A model generated the notes under the pieces. The model searched no databases. It saw only the letters and a list, made by a program, of their open reading frames with translations, and was not told where the DNA came from. This document shows positions 9,367 to 17,714 of a stretch of 64,000 nt of DNA, in pieces. The stretch's first letter is position 1; the number at the start of each line of letters is the position of its first letter. A program made the position numbers and the translations under genes. This stretch comes from Lacrimispora sphenoides (lineage in GTDB: Bacteria > Bacillota > Clostridia > Lachnospirales > Lachnospiraceae), in the NCBI RefSeq assembly GCF_900105215.1, contig NZ_FOIP01000001.1, forward strand, positions 2,130,001 through 2,194,000, written 5' to 3'.

Positions 9367-10319
9367 TGATATTAGCATGTTATAATAAAAAAGAAAGTAT
9401 TAGAATGCAAAGTTCTTCTGGTGGAATCTATTATACTATTGCAAAGAATGTGCTAGATAATTCAGGAATTGTTTATGCTGTATTATATGATAATCTTTCG
9501 GTAGTGCATACAAGAATTGATTCTGTTCATTTATTAGAAAAAAGCTGCGGATCAAAATATGCTCAATCTAATATGAAAGATTGTTTTTCATTAGTAAAGG
9601 AAGATTTACAAAATGGGCGTAAAGTGCTTTTTGTAGGAACTCCATGCCAATGTGCTGGTTTAAAGGCATATTTAAGTAAAGATTATATTAATCTACTTGC
9701 TATTGATTTTATTTGTCATGGGGTACCAAGCAAGAAGGTATTAAACAGATATCTTAATGAGCAACAATATCTTCAACCTATAGATACAATTAATATGCGA
9801 GATAAAACAAGTGGTTGGACAAATTATCAATATTCATGGAAATTTAGTAATGCTAATGAAACTAAAGTATTATCTCAGTCAAATATTGCTTTTATGAAAG
9901 GTTTTACTGGGGATCTCTTTCTCAGACCTTCTTGCTATGAGTGTTGCTTTAAAGGCCTCGAAAGAAAAACAGACATTACACTGGGAGATTACTGGGGGGT
10001 ATGGAATATACAGCCAGGAATGGATGATAACAAAGGTACATCTTTGGCTATTATTCATTCAGAAAATGGGAAAAAAGCTTTTGAAATAGTTGCAAACGAA
10101 TTTGTTTATGAGGAGATTACGGATTATAATAAAGTGATAAATTATAATCCAAGTATATGTAAAAGAGCGGAGAAAACAGTTAAGAGAGAAAAGTTTTTTG
10201 AACGATTTAACTCAGGTGATACAGTTGAAGGTATTGTTAATGATTTACTTAGATCAAACGAACAATTTGGGATGAAATCTAGATTAATAAGAAAAATCAA
10301 AGGATTTTTAAGTAATTAA
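9366..10319 (+). CDS. F420 hydrogenase/dehydrogenase beta-subunit-like protein
   Basis: A 317-residue protein with the coenzyme F420 hydrogenase beta C-terminal domain (PF04432). Typical motifs are SSGGIYYTIAKNVL near the start, FVGTPCQCAGLKAYL around residue 95, DFICHGVPSKKVL, and RPSCYECCFKG followed by DITLGDYWG. The cysteines in CGSKYAQ, TPCQC and CYECC probably bind iron-sulfur clusters or flavin. The family is common in capsule loci of anaerobes, where F420 is not made, so its substrate there is unknown. It normally carries an N-terminal two-cluster ferredoxin domain. Here that domain is encoded by the next gene instead. Confidence 0.82.
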   Translation: MILACYNKKESIRMQSSSGGIYYTIAKNVLDNSGIVYAVLYDNLSVVHTRIDSVHLLEKSCGSKYAQSNMKDCFSLVKEDLQNGRKVLFVGTPCQCAGLKAYLSKDYINLLAIDFICHGVPSKKVLNRYLNEQQYLQPIDTINMRDKTSGWTNYQYSWKFSNANETKVLSQSNIAFMKGFTGDLFLRPSCYECCFKGLERKTDITLGDYWGVWNIQPGMDDNKGTSLAIIHSENGKKAFEIVANEFVYEEITDYNKVINYNPSICKRAEKTVKREKFFERFNSGDTVEGIVNDLLRSNEQFGMKSRLIRKIKGFLSN

Positions 10320-10340
10320 GGAGCTGGAGGTACATATATA

Positions 10341-10544
10341 GTGAAAAAAATCCCTATTTTATTTGAAAAAAAAGAGGATTGCTGTGGTTGCACAGCATGT
10401 TATGCGATATGCGCAAAGAAAGCTATTGTTATGTTAGATGATGATGAAGAATTCAAATATCCACATATAGATGAAGAAAAATGCGTAAGATGCTATGCCT
10501 GTGTGAAAGTATGTCCAATAAAACAACAAAAAAGCAGGGGGTGA
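10341..10544 (+). CDS. Small 2[4Fe-4S] ferredoxin
   Basis: A 67-residue bacterial-type ferredoxin with two CxxCxxCxxxC motifs (CCGCTACYAIC near residue 14 and CVRCYACVKVCP near residue 48), each expected to hold a [4Fe-4S] cluster. It starts at GTG 10341 behind a strong AAGGAGCTGGAGG site and ends the operon. The same arrangement appears as the N-terminal part of fused F420-beta-like proteins, so this is probably the detached electron-transfer domain of the gene upstream. The first motif lacks the usual proline after its last cysteine. Confidence 0.85.
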   Translation: MKKIPILFEKKEDCCGCTACYAICAKKAIVMLDDDEEFKYPHIDEEKCVRCYACVKVCPIKQQKSRG

Positions 10545-10668
10545 TAATTGACTGTAAATGAAAGTTTGTCACTAATGATCTCGTTAGGATTATTGTTGTG
10601 CAAAAAATGATAGATGTCTAAGACAAATAATGATAATTTGTATTTGGATGATCATAATATATAAGAGA

Positions 10669-10698
10669 ATTTCCATCAACAAATGGAAATGTTTTTTA
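10669..10698 (+). terminator. Rho-independent terminator after the capsule operon
   Basis: Eight-base perfect arms (ATTTCCAT and ATGGAAAT) enclose a six-base loop and are followed by a T-rich stretch. It lies 125 bases after the ferredoxin stop and before the next ribosome site, so it likely ends the capsule transcript. Confidence 0.7.
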
Positions 10699-10737
10699 TC
10701 AATGAAAAGTGGATTGTAACGAATAAGGAGGATATAG

Positions 10738-11463
10738 ATGTCTCGTCCGATTAAGAAACCAGATTTTGATCCGGATAAACTAAAGGAAGGTTTGATCGCT
10801 GCAGTATGTCACTCTTATCTGAATCCATCTATAGGAGAAACACCGGATAAAGATCCTTCTCATAAACAGCTTAAATTTCTTGCTGAGGAGTTTAATATGA
10901 CACCGCATAAGGTGCGTAAGTTGCTGGTTACGGAAGGTGTATATTCTACAGATACTAGTAAGCTTGTGCAGAGACTGTATGCTTCATGTGATTCTATCCC
11001 GGAAATCATGCGTAAACTACAACTGAGCAGGTCATCTGTACATAGTTATTTGCCATATACTAAGGTAGTGTATAAGCAGAGCAAGATCAGTACTGATGCA
11101 GAACGTATCAAGCTTTTCAGAATGAGACAGGAAGCTGCTAAGAAATTGCATGATATGCCAGGTACTGACAATCTGTGGTATGCAATTACACTGTATTCGG
11201 GATATCCATTTCAGACAGTTAAGGGAGTAAAGTTTAAATATTCAGTATTCGGTAATGAACTCTTTGTAAACCGTAAGGAGAAGTCGATTACCAGAGCAAG
11301 TGTTGAAGTGGAATATCAGAAGGTTATAAAGCACGAATGTAAAGTTACAGGACCGAAGAAACTAGGAACTTATCTCTATCCGATGTTCTTGAAATTTGGT
11401 ATTATAGAAAATAAAGAATTAAAAAAGAAGGACGCTCAGTTAGATGGCAGAAACGACGAATAA
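10738..11463 (+). CDS. Unrecognised HTH-containing protein of accessory region
   Basis: I do not recognise this 241-residue protein with certainty. Residues about 40-70 (LKFLAEEFNMTPHKVRKLLV) and 85-108 (SIPEIMRKLQLSRSSVHSYL) both read as helix-turn-helix units of the sigma-factor-like type, so DNA binding is likely. The C-terminal third is mixed alpha/beta without known motifs. A good AAGGAGG site precedes ATG 10738. The gene overlaps the next one by 20 bases. That neighbour and what follows are broken genes of a mobile element, so this may be an accessory regulator carried by the same element. Confidence 0.6.
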   Translation: MSRPIKKPDFDPDKLKEGLIAAVCHSYLNPSIGETPDKDPSHKQLKFLAEEFNMTPHKVRKLLVTEGVYSTDTSKLVQRLYASCDSIPEIMRKLQLSRSSVHSYLPYTKVVYKQSKISTDAERIKLFRMRQEAAKKLHDMPGTDNLWYAITLYSGYPFQTVKGVKFKYSVFGNELFVNRKEKSITRASVEVEYQKVIKHECKVTGPKKLGTYLYPMFLKFGIIENKELKKKDAQLDGRNDE

Positions 11464-11960
11464 TAACAAGATGAGGCTTCTTCGCCTTTTCAGATATCTC
11501 TATGTATGTACGGATGAAGAACAGAAAGTCACGACTCAGCAGCTTCATGATATCCTGACAGAGAATGGATATCATGGAAACCGCATGACTGTAAAGAATT
11601 ACGTGGATATGTTAATCGATGCTGGTTTTGATATCATCGTCAGTAAAGAAGCAACAAATACATTCTATTATGGAACAAGGATTTTTGAGATACCTGAGAT
11701 TAAGCTTATGATCGATGCGGTACCTTCTTCCAGATTTATTACAGCAGATAATAGTGAGAAATTGATAGGAAAGCTTGCACATCTAGCAGGTCCCAGTGTA
11801 GAAAAGAAGCTTATTGCATGAATCTTTACTTCTGAATGAGTAAAGTCTGATGATCGTATGACTTATATATTTATCGACCACATCATGGCTGCGGTTGATC
11901 AGGGAAAGAAGATACAGTTCCAGTAGGATATATGTCCATGTCAGACTATTATCTAAAAAT
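11444..11960 (+). pseudogene. WYL-domain regulator, broken after the N-terminal HTH
   Basis: The first 125 codons give a DeoR-like winged HTH (MRLLRLFRYLYVCTDEEQKV, then TTQQLHDILTENGYHGNRMT) and the linker seen before WYL domains. A stop at 11819 ends the open frame. The same frame continues with stops at 11837 and 11924 while still encoding typical WYL-family text (VKSDDRMTYIFIDHIM and VDQGKKIQFQ). It then degenerates, and the WYL fold itself is missing. This is a decayed transcription factor; the short product might still bind DNA, but that is speculation. Confidence 0.75.
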
Positions 11961-11962
11961 CT

Positions 11963-12583
11963 GTGAAAACTAGAGAAGTACCGTATACAGAACGGTACGT
12001 ACGGTGCTGTGAGAGGTCGGTAGGTATAAAAATTATCTACCTCCTACTCGAAGAGTCACAGACTGATAGTGAACCACTTACAACACTGAGAGTGGATGAA
12101 CCGAAATTTTCTGTTGATAACTATCAGAACTTCATGAAAGCATTAACATAAGTATCACCGGTTCCTGTAGAATTTGCATATATTGATACAGGAGCAAAAG
12201 GATATTTCAGCCCGTCAGAGCAGAAGATTGTAATCAACGAAGGTATTTCAGGAGCTCAGATTGTAAAGATATTTATCCATTAGATAGGACATGCCATGAT
12301 ACATGATAAGGATAACGTTTGTGTAGATGGTCTGGACACATCAGTTGAGCAGAGCAGAAATTAAAAGAGGTGATCGCAGAAAGCTTGCTTTTATTGAAGC
12401 TGATAGATTTTCTGTAGATACATTTGAGTACAATTTAGATATATTGCAGGTAAAGATATGAAGGAGCTGAAATCCTCACTTGAGAATATTGAGCTTGTTG
12501 CATCTAAACTGATCACAGGAATAGAGGACAAGTTTAAAGAAATCCAGCGGGAGTACAGTGTAGATAAAGACCAGTATTATTAG
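11963..12583 (+). pseudogene. ArdC-like antirestriction / zincin-domain gene remnant
   Basis: One reading frame contains, across several stops, sequence typical of ArdC-like proteins of clostridial integrative elements: SQTDSEPLTTLRVDEPK, then VSPVPVEFAYIDTG, GYFSPSEQKIVINEG, and an H-stop-IGHAMIHD stretch that is the HExxH-like zinc site with its glutamate codon turned into a stop (TAG). A shifted frame later shows FIEADRFSVDTFEY and ELKSSLENIELVASKLITGI, the usual C-terminus. The gene is clearly dead. It marks the remains of an integrative conjugative element. Confidence 0.72.
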
Positions 12584-12679
12584 GTCTGTAAGAGGTGTCT
12601 GGCAAAAAAGACATTGCTATTTAAATGAAGGTCTAATAAAATGATAGAAGAATAAAAAATTTTAAGGATGTGATAATAA

Positions 12680-14020
12680 ATGCGTATCATGCATTATTTT
12701 TTAGGCTATCCTCCATATAGAACAGGAGGTTTAACTAAATATGCCATGGATCTTATGAAATCTCAGGTTTCAGACGGACATGTAGTTATGGCTTTATGGC
12801 CAGGAGAAATCAAATTATTAAATAAGAAAACATGTGTTAAACAAAGAGAGTCTATTGAAGGGATTAATAATTACGAGCTGATCAATCCATTACCAGTTTC
12901 ACTTGATGAAGGTATAAAAGATTTCGAAGAATACATGAAATCCTGCGATGAATCAGTTTACACGAAATTTCTTTCAGAGACAAAACCTGATGTTATTCAT
13001 ATACACACATTAATGGGACTCCATAAGGAGTTTATTGATGCAACAGAGGCAGTTGGAATTAAGACAATATTTACGACACATGATTATTTTGGAATTTGCC
13101 CGAAAGTAACTCTATATCATTGTGGAGCGGCTTGTGAAAATGATCATGGGTGTGATGACTGTATGCTATGTAATGAAACGGCATTATCTATGAAAAAGAT
13201 ATTTGTAATGCAGTCTTCACTGTATAGGATGTTGAAAAACAGCAGAATAGTGAAAGCTTTGAGAAAGAAGCATAGATCAGATTTCTTTGCAGAAGATAAA
13301 TTGTCAGATTCAGAAACCGAGAATGTAAAAGGAAGCGCTGAATCATATAAATGTTTAAGAGCATATTATATCAATATGCTTGAAAGGATAGGTACTATCC
13401 ATTTTAATTCATCAGTATCAGAGGAAGTTTATAAGCGATATTTAAAACCTAAAAATGGTAAGCGGATATCTATTACTCATAAAGACATTGCTGACAATAG
13501 AAAGGAAAATTCATGGCAGTTAAATGAAAAATTAAGAATAACATGTCTTGCCCCGGCAAAGCCTTTCAAAGGATTTGAAGTATTGAAAAAAGCGCTGGAT
13601 GAGATATGGAATAGTGGCAATCACAAGTTCGAATTGAAGTTATATAGCCTGGTTCAAAATGCATCAGAATATATGAATATAAAAGAGGATGGATTTACTT
13701 ATTCAGAACTTAAAGACATTATGGTAGAAACTGATATTCTGGTAGCTCCAAGTATATGGTATGAAACATTTGGTTTTACAGTACTGGAAGCAATAAGCTA
13801 TGGAGTGCCTGCAATTGTCAGTGACCATGTAGGAGCTAAAGATGTTATTGGAACAGGTGGGATTATTGTAAAGGCAGGTAGCGTTGAACAGTTGGAACAG
13901 GCCATTATTTCTCTTGATAATGAAAAACTGCTTAGTCTAAGAAGAGAGATAAAAGAAAATGTTCCGATAAAGCTTTGGCCAGAATTGGTAGAAGAAACAT
14001 ATCAGCTATATAAGGTCTAA
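12680..14020 (+). CDS. GT4-family glycosyltransferase
   Basis: A 446-residue GT-B glycosyltransferase. The N-terminal domain begins MHYFLGYPPYRTGGLTKYA, and near residue 115 has HIHTLMGL and TTHDYFGICPK. A cysteine-rich stretch at about 152-170 (CGAACENDHGCDDCMLC) is typical of a sub-branch of GT4 proteins and may bind metal. The donor domain carries LAPAKPFKGFEVL and the EX7E region (WYETFGFTVLEAISYG). A ribosome site AAGGATGTG lies before the ATG. It stands apart from both glycan operons, between mobile-element debris and an IS66 element, and appears intact. Confidence 0.85.
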   Translation: MRIMHYFLGYPPYRTGGLTKYAMDLMKSQVSDGHVVMALWPGEIKLLNKKTCVKQRESIEGINNYELINPLPVSLDEGIKDFEEYMKSCDESVYTKFLSETKPDVIHIHTLMGLHKEFIDATEAVGIKTIFTTHDYFGICPKVTLYHCGAACENDHGCDDCMLCNETALSMKKIFVMQSSLYRMLKNSRIVKALRKKHRSDFFAEDKLSDSETENVKGSAESYKCLRAYYINMLERIGTIHFNSSVSEEVYKRYLKPKNGKRISITHKDIADNRKENSWQLNEKLRITCLAPAKPFKGFEVLKKALDEIWNSGNHKFELKLYSLVQNASEYMNIKEDGFTYSELKDIMVETDILVAPSIWYETFGFTVLEAISYGVPAIVSDHVGAKDVIGTGGIIVKAGSVEQLEQAIISLDNEKLLSLRREIKENVPIKLWPELVEETYQLYKV

Positions 14021-14178
14021 TTAAGAAAGACGTGCAAACATAATGACTGCTCGTCTTCTTTTTTGAAGTGTGCTGTATTGGTGTATCGATAATAGTATGG
14101 ATATTTACAGAAACTGTCTTGTGCTCTATACGTTTTGATAGTGCATAGGAGTAGTCTTCATACTGCTTATTCTTTACA
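14021..14178. other. Decayed sequence left of the IS66 element
   Basis: This stretch has no intact gene. On the minus strand an open frame with the text KNKQYEDYSYALSKRIEHKT runs out of the IS element into it. Joining it to the flank at 16723 by removing the IS and one target copy does not give a recognisable protein, so it was probably already degraded when the element landed. Confidence 0.4.
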
Positions 14179-14186
14179 GCTGTAAG
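14179..14186. repeat. 8-bp target-site duplication, left copy
   Basis: GCTGTAAG directly abuts the left inverted repeat of the IS66 element. An identical copy abuts the right one at 16715-16722. Eight bases is the duplication length known for IS66-family elements. Confidence 0.93.
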
Positions 14187-14210
14187 GTAAGCGTCAAATA
14201 AGTTGGTGTA
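14187..14210 (+). repeat. IS66 terminal inverted repeat, tnpC end
   Basis: It begins GTAAGCGTCAAATAAGT and pairs with the repeat at 16691-16714. The two differ only at positions 18 and 24 counted from the outer end. Confidence 0.92.
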
Positions 14211-14252
14211 TAGAAAAACAGACAACCTCTGTTTATAATTGAAGGTTGTCTG

Positions 14253-15791
14253 TTAGCGACAAAGTTTTTGAACCATTGGATCCCATGGCATATATTCTTC
14301 CAGATATTCTGGATATTCAAGAAATGCAGTTCCGGGAATATCGCTGAGAATGAATTGGATATACTTCCATGGATTTAATCCATTGGCTTTGGCGGTTTCA
14401 ATTAAAGTATAAATACCTGCACTTGCTTCTGCCCCTTTGGGACTTCCTGAGAACAGCCAGTTCTTGCGGCCGATTGTAAATGGCCGGATGCTGTTCTCCG
14501 CCAGATTGTTTGATATGCTGCAGTTACCATCAAGAAGATAATTCAACAGTCCATCTTTTTGGTTATTCGCGTACTGAAAGGCTTTGCCCAGTTTGGAACT
14601 CGGAAGTACTTTAGGTGAGATTTCTTTTACCCATGACCAAAAGGCATCCAGTACAGGTTTTTCCTGTAGTAGACGCTGTTCTTTCCGCCCTACGGGGGAT
14701 AGGATTTCCAGTTTTTTCTCAATCTCAAAAAGTTGGTTGATATATTTGACTGCCTGAGCTGGAATGGTTGCTTCTGGGCTGTCTACATCTTTGGGGAGAG
14801 TTTCAACAAAGTATCTCCGTAGATGGGTCCAGCAGATGCACCGGATAATACCAGATACTTTTTCATATCCTTTGTAAGCATCGGTATGAATGAATCCATG
14901 GTATCCCTCCAGATATTCCTGAGGATATTTTCCGCTTCGCCCTGGTTGATATACGAACTGGCGAATTGGCTGCTCAAAGCCTTTGATAGAGCAGTATACC
15001 CACATATAAGAATCCGTTGTATTCTTTCGATTTGGTTCATTCATGACCTGTACGGGTGTTTCATCTATGTGAAGGTATTGCTGCTCTAATAGTTTTTTAT
15101 GAAGGAGTCCAACAACCGGGGAAAGCCAGTCCCGATAACTGGTAAGAATCCAGTTTGACATCGTTGCACGGCTTAAGGCTACTCCGAGGCTTTCCCATTC
15201 CTTTTCCTGACGGTATAAAGGAACAGCAAGTTCATACTTTTGATGAATGACCCATGCAACCGCTCCGGGGGAAGCATAAGAGTGTTGGATTACCGGATAA
15301 GGCATTGGAGATTTCTCCATGTATTCTTTTCCCTCCTTACGGCACTTTCTGCATTCAAAGGTCTCACGGTAATAATCGATGACACGCACTTTAGCAGGAA
15401 TAAATTCAATTTCAGTACGGACGAATTCCTCCCCAACAGATTCAAGTGGAGTGCCGCAGGTTTCGCAGAAGCGGTCTTCTTCCGCAAGAGTACAAAGTTT
15501 CTTTTCATGGGGGAGATCCTTCAACAGTTCTTCTTTTTGCCCTTTGTGTTTGCGGCGGCGATAAGACGCAACATCTTTCAAATCTGGCTCTGCCGCCTTC
15601 GGGTCCGAGGAGGTTTCAGCTTCATCAAAAAGAGACATCTGTCCCTCGAGTCCAAGAGATGATGTCTGCTCCGTAGTCCTGCCATAAAGTTTTCTGGTCA
15701 GAAAAACAACCTTTTCGTGAAGAAGAAGGTTTTCTTTTTCTAACTCAGCGATGCGGTTTTCGAGATTTTCAACCTGATTGTTATGCGCCAT
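14253..15791 (-). CDS. tnpC: IS66 transposase TnpC
   Basis: The 512-residue DDE transposase of the IS66 element. In order: an N-terminal leucine-zipper-like coiled coil (ENRIAELEKENLLLHEKV, residues about 10-30), a zinc-finger domain (RFCETCGTPLE and FECRKC, about 105-155), then the DDE catalytic core with acidic residues in YLHIDETPVQV, GFIHTDAYKGY and NNLAENSIRPF. A short C-terminal IS66 domain follows (IYTLIETAKANGLNPWKY). Its length is normal for the family. It is expected to cut and join the element ends, together with the two accessory proteins. Confidence 0.95.
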   Translation of the reverse strand: MAHNNQVENLENRIAELEKENLLLHEKVVFLTRKLYGRTTEQTSSLGLEGQMSLFDEAETSSDPKAAEPDLKDVASYRRRKHKGQKEELLKDLPHEKKLCTLAEEDRFCETCGTPLESVGEEFVRTEIEFIPAKVRVIDYYRETFECRKCRKEGKEYMEKSPMPYPVIQHSYASPGAVAWVIHQKYELAVPLYRQEKEWESLGVALSRATMSNWILTSYRDWLSPVVGLLHKKLLEQQYLHIDETPVQVMNEPNRKNTTDSYMWVYCSIKGFEQPIRQFVYQPGRSGKYPQEYLEGYHGFIHTDAYKGYEKVSGIIRCICWTHLRRYFVETLPKDVDSPEATIPAQAVKYINQLFEIEKKLEILSPVGRKEQRLLQEKPVLDAFWSWVKEISPKVLPSSKLGKAFQYANNQKDGLLNYLLDGNCSISNNLAENSIRPFTIGRKNWLFSGSPKGAEASAGIYTLIETAKANGLNPWKYIQFILSDIPGTAFLEYPEYLEEYMPWDPMVQKLCR

Positions 15792-15877
15792 TGATGACAG
15801 TCCCTTTGCTTTTTAACTGTCATAATTATACCATAAAAGCGCCGTAAAATCCAGTAAATACGGCACTTTTCGGCACT

Positions 15878-16234
15878 TTATATAATCATTTCTGGATAGG
15901 ATTTTTTCACTGCTTTTGGTTGGTTGATGGACAGCCCTTCCATGAGCCACCGGAACTCCTGCCCCGATATTAGCCTCACTTCAGCCTGTGTCCTGGGCCA
16001 CTGGAAAGTTCCATTCTCAAGTCTCTTATAAAGTAAGACAAAACCATCGCCCTCCCAGAAGAGAGCTTTGATGCGGTTGCATTTACGGCCACAGAACAAA
16101 AACAGGCTGTTGGAAAAAGGATCAAGTTTGAAGTTCTGTTGTACAATGGCGGACAGGCTATCAATGGATTTGCGCATATCCGTATAACCGCAGGCAAGAT
16201 AGATATGTTCTGCCTTTGAAATGTCGCCTAACAT
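15878..16234 (-). CDS. tnpB: IS66 accessory protein TnpB
   Basis: A 118-residue IS66 Orf2-like protein. Family marks are YLACGYTDMRKSIDSL near residue 13, LFLFCGRKCNRIKALFWEGDGFVLLYKRL in the middle (LFLFCGRK and KALFWEGDGF are nearly invariant), and GTFQWPR. It is required for transposition in studied IS66 elements, but its biochemical role is unknown. Its start overlaps the end of tnpA by seven bases. Confidence 0.94.
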   Translation of the reverse strand: MLGDISKAEHIYLACGYTDMRKSIDSLSAIVQQNFKLDPFSNSLFLFCGRKCNRIKALFWEGDGFVLLYKRLENGTFQWPRTQAEVRLISGQEFRWLMEGLSINQPKAVKKSYPEMII

Positions 16235-16602
16235 AGATGCCTAATGGTACGAAGAGTATTTTCGATTGTTTCCTGGTTTGCCCCATTTTGAATTTCCAGA
16301 GTCATATTTCCAAGTCTGATGATGACAGCGGTTGATGAGCTGGATTTGGCAACTGCATACGGAACTTCAGCAAACATGGAGGGATGGGAGACAACTGTTG
16401 AAACTTTAGGTTTTCTTTCAGCAGGAATCGTATCAAACGCTTCATGCTTGATTTTGCGAAGCCAGTAATAATAGGATTTTATACTGACATCATGAGCGGT
16501 ACACCAATCAGACACTTTCTGATTGCTTGCCCTGCATTTTTGAATCCGCTCTATCCAAAGGCTAAGTTTTTGGGAATGAGTCGCTACTGTTAAGCTATCC
16601 AT
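16228..16602 (-). CDS. tnpA: IS66 accessory protein TnpA
   Basis: A 124-residue first protein of the IS66 element. Residues about 12-55 (LWIERIQKCRASNQKVSDWC, then SIKSYYYWLRKIKHE) form the helix-turn-helix typical of IS66 TnpA proteins and probably bind the element ends. The C-terminus (STAVIIRLGNMTLEIQNGA) matches the conserved beta-rich tail. It is the promoter-proximal gene of the element. Confidence 0.9.
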   Translation of the reverse strand: MDSLTVATHSQKLSLWIERIQKCRASNQKVSDWCTAHDVSIKSYYYWLRKIKHEAFDTIPAERKPKVSTVVSHPSMFAEVPYAVAKSSSSTAVIIRLGNMTLEIQNGANQETIENTLRTIRHLC

Positions 16603-16690
16603 AGATAAATCTCCAATCCCTTAAGGTACTTAAGTTCCTTAAGACTTTTAGAATTAGAGCTATTATCTCACAACTAAAAGTAAAAAAATA

Positions 16691-16714
16691 CACACCGACT
16701 TATTTGACGCTTAC
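16691..16714 (-). repeat. IS66 terminal inverted repeat, tnpA end
   Basis: Read on the minus strand it begins GTAAGCGTCAAATAAGT and matches the other end at 22 of 24 positions. Confidence 0.92.
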
Positions 16715-16722
16715 GCTGTAAG
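16715..16722. repeat. 8-bp target-site duplication, right copy
   Basis: GCTGTAAG, identical to the copy at 14179-14186. Confidence 0.93.
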
Positions 16723-17700
16723 TTTTCCTTTTTCAGTTCGCAGCTGTTTAATGGAAGGACATTTATTTTACCATCTGTTTTTTTCGACAACCAGTTTCCG
16801 CAGTTAATTGATATGTGTCCATCAGGTTGTGCACTGATGATTGTCTGGTGTCCGGGAAGTTTTTCTTCGCAAAGGAGACTGTAAGTTTCTGTGCTTTTTA
16901 CAGAGTAAGACCATTCTCATCTTTGTCTCTTGGGTCGAAACTTATGATACGTAGTTGACTGTTTTCTAGCACCTGCAAGCATTCGCATTATTGTGATAGA
17001 AGATGGATTTGACAGTTTGTATGATGATATCAAACAGTACATAAGATACCAGCAGAACTTATGGAGTTCCTTTTGTGCAAGACAGGTGAAAATACAGTCC
17101 CACAGGGCCTTAAAAATTATGTCCGACTACACTGTAAGAATCTAGCCTTAGGCGTAAAACCGAATTTTAATGTTTTTTAGCGGAGAAATGAGCAGGGTAA
17201 AAAGCAGCCAGAACGCACCTACAACCTTGAATTATACCACTCTGCAACCAGCAACCTGATATTGGCTGTATGTATTTCCCAATTTAGTTACTGATGTTGC
17301 AGCATAATGAATCTCGTATATTGGGAGCGCCTTACTACATTTCCTGAGTCACTTATCCACCATATCAGTTTATCAAGATGAGTTTTATTTTGACAAATGG
17401 CCAATTATAACTATTATACATCTAACCTCCTGACAATCCAAAGTGAAGAATAGTGCTTGCATTTTCTGTAGATAATTATAGCGCATTTCCATGAGACGGG
17501 CTATTCGTTGAATTAGTGTGCGCTTGTGATAAAAGCTTAACAAATTCGAAAAGAATTAATAAAGCTTATAAAAATTGTAATTGTTTATTATTGGTGTTCA
17601 TGTTAAAATAAATATAAATTGTTTAAATTATCTTTAACATTATTGAACAATTGGAATGTGCAAATGTTCTCTAAGTAAAATAAAAACAGATTAGGAAAAA
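16723..17700. other. Gene-free decayed stretch
   Basis: Almost 1 kb without an intact gene. Short open pieces look like dead coding DNA. On the plus strand near 16980-17090 there is RIIVIEDGFDSLYDDIKQYI, and a different frame near 17045-17180 gives QGLKNYVRLHCKNLALGVKP ending in TAG. On the minus strand near 16745-16860 there is QTIISAQPDGHISINCGNWL. None was recognised. The last 150 bases are very AT-rich and probably hold the promoter of the next gene, but no convincing -35/-10 pair was seen. Confidence 0.45.
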
Positions 17701-17714
17701 AGAGGAATTTGATT

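Larger units (their letters stand above)
14187..16714 (-). mobile_element. Complete IS66-family insertion sequence (2,528 bp)
   Basis: The element carries the three genes usual for IS66 (tnpA, tnpB, tnpC) in that order on the minus strand. Its ends are 24-base inverted repeats matching at 22 positions, both starting GTAAGCG, the known IS66 terminus. A perfect 8-bp duplication flanks it. All three genes are open with no frameshift, so the element may be active or recently inserted. Confidence 0.95.

Noticed and set aside
15240..15662. Plus-strand frame of 140 codons inside the IS66 transposase
   Set aside because: It lies antisense to an intact family transposase and lacks a ribosome site.
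14021..17700. Reconstruction of a single gene interrupted by the IS66 element
   Set aside because: Removing the element and one target copy leaves frames that meet a stop at the junction or change frame. No continuous protein results.
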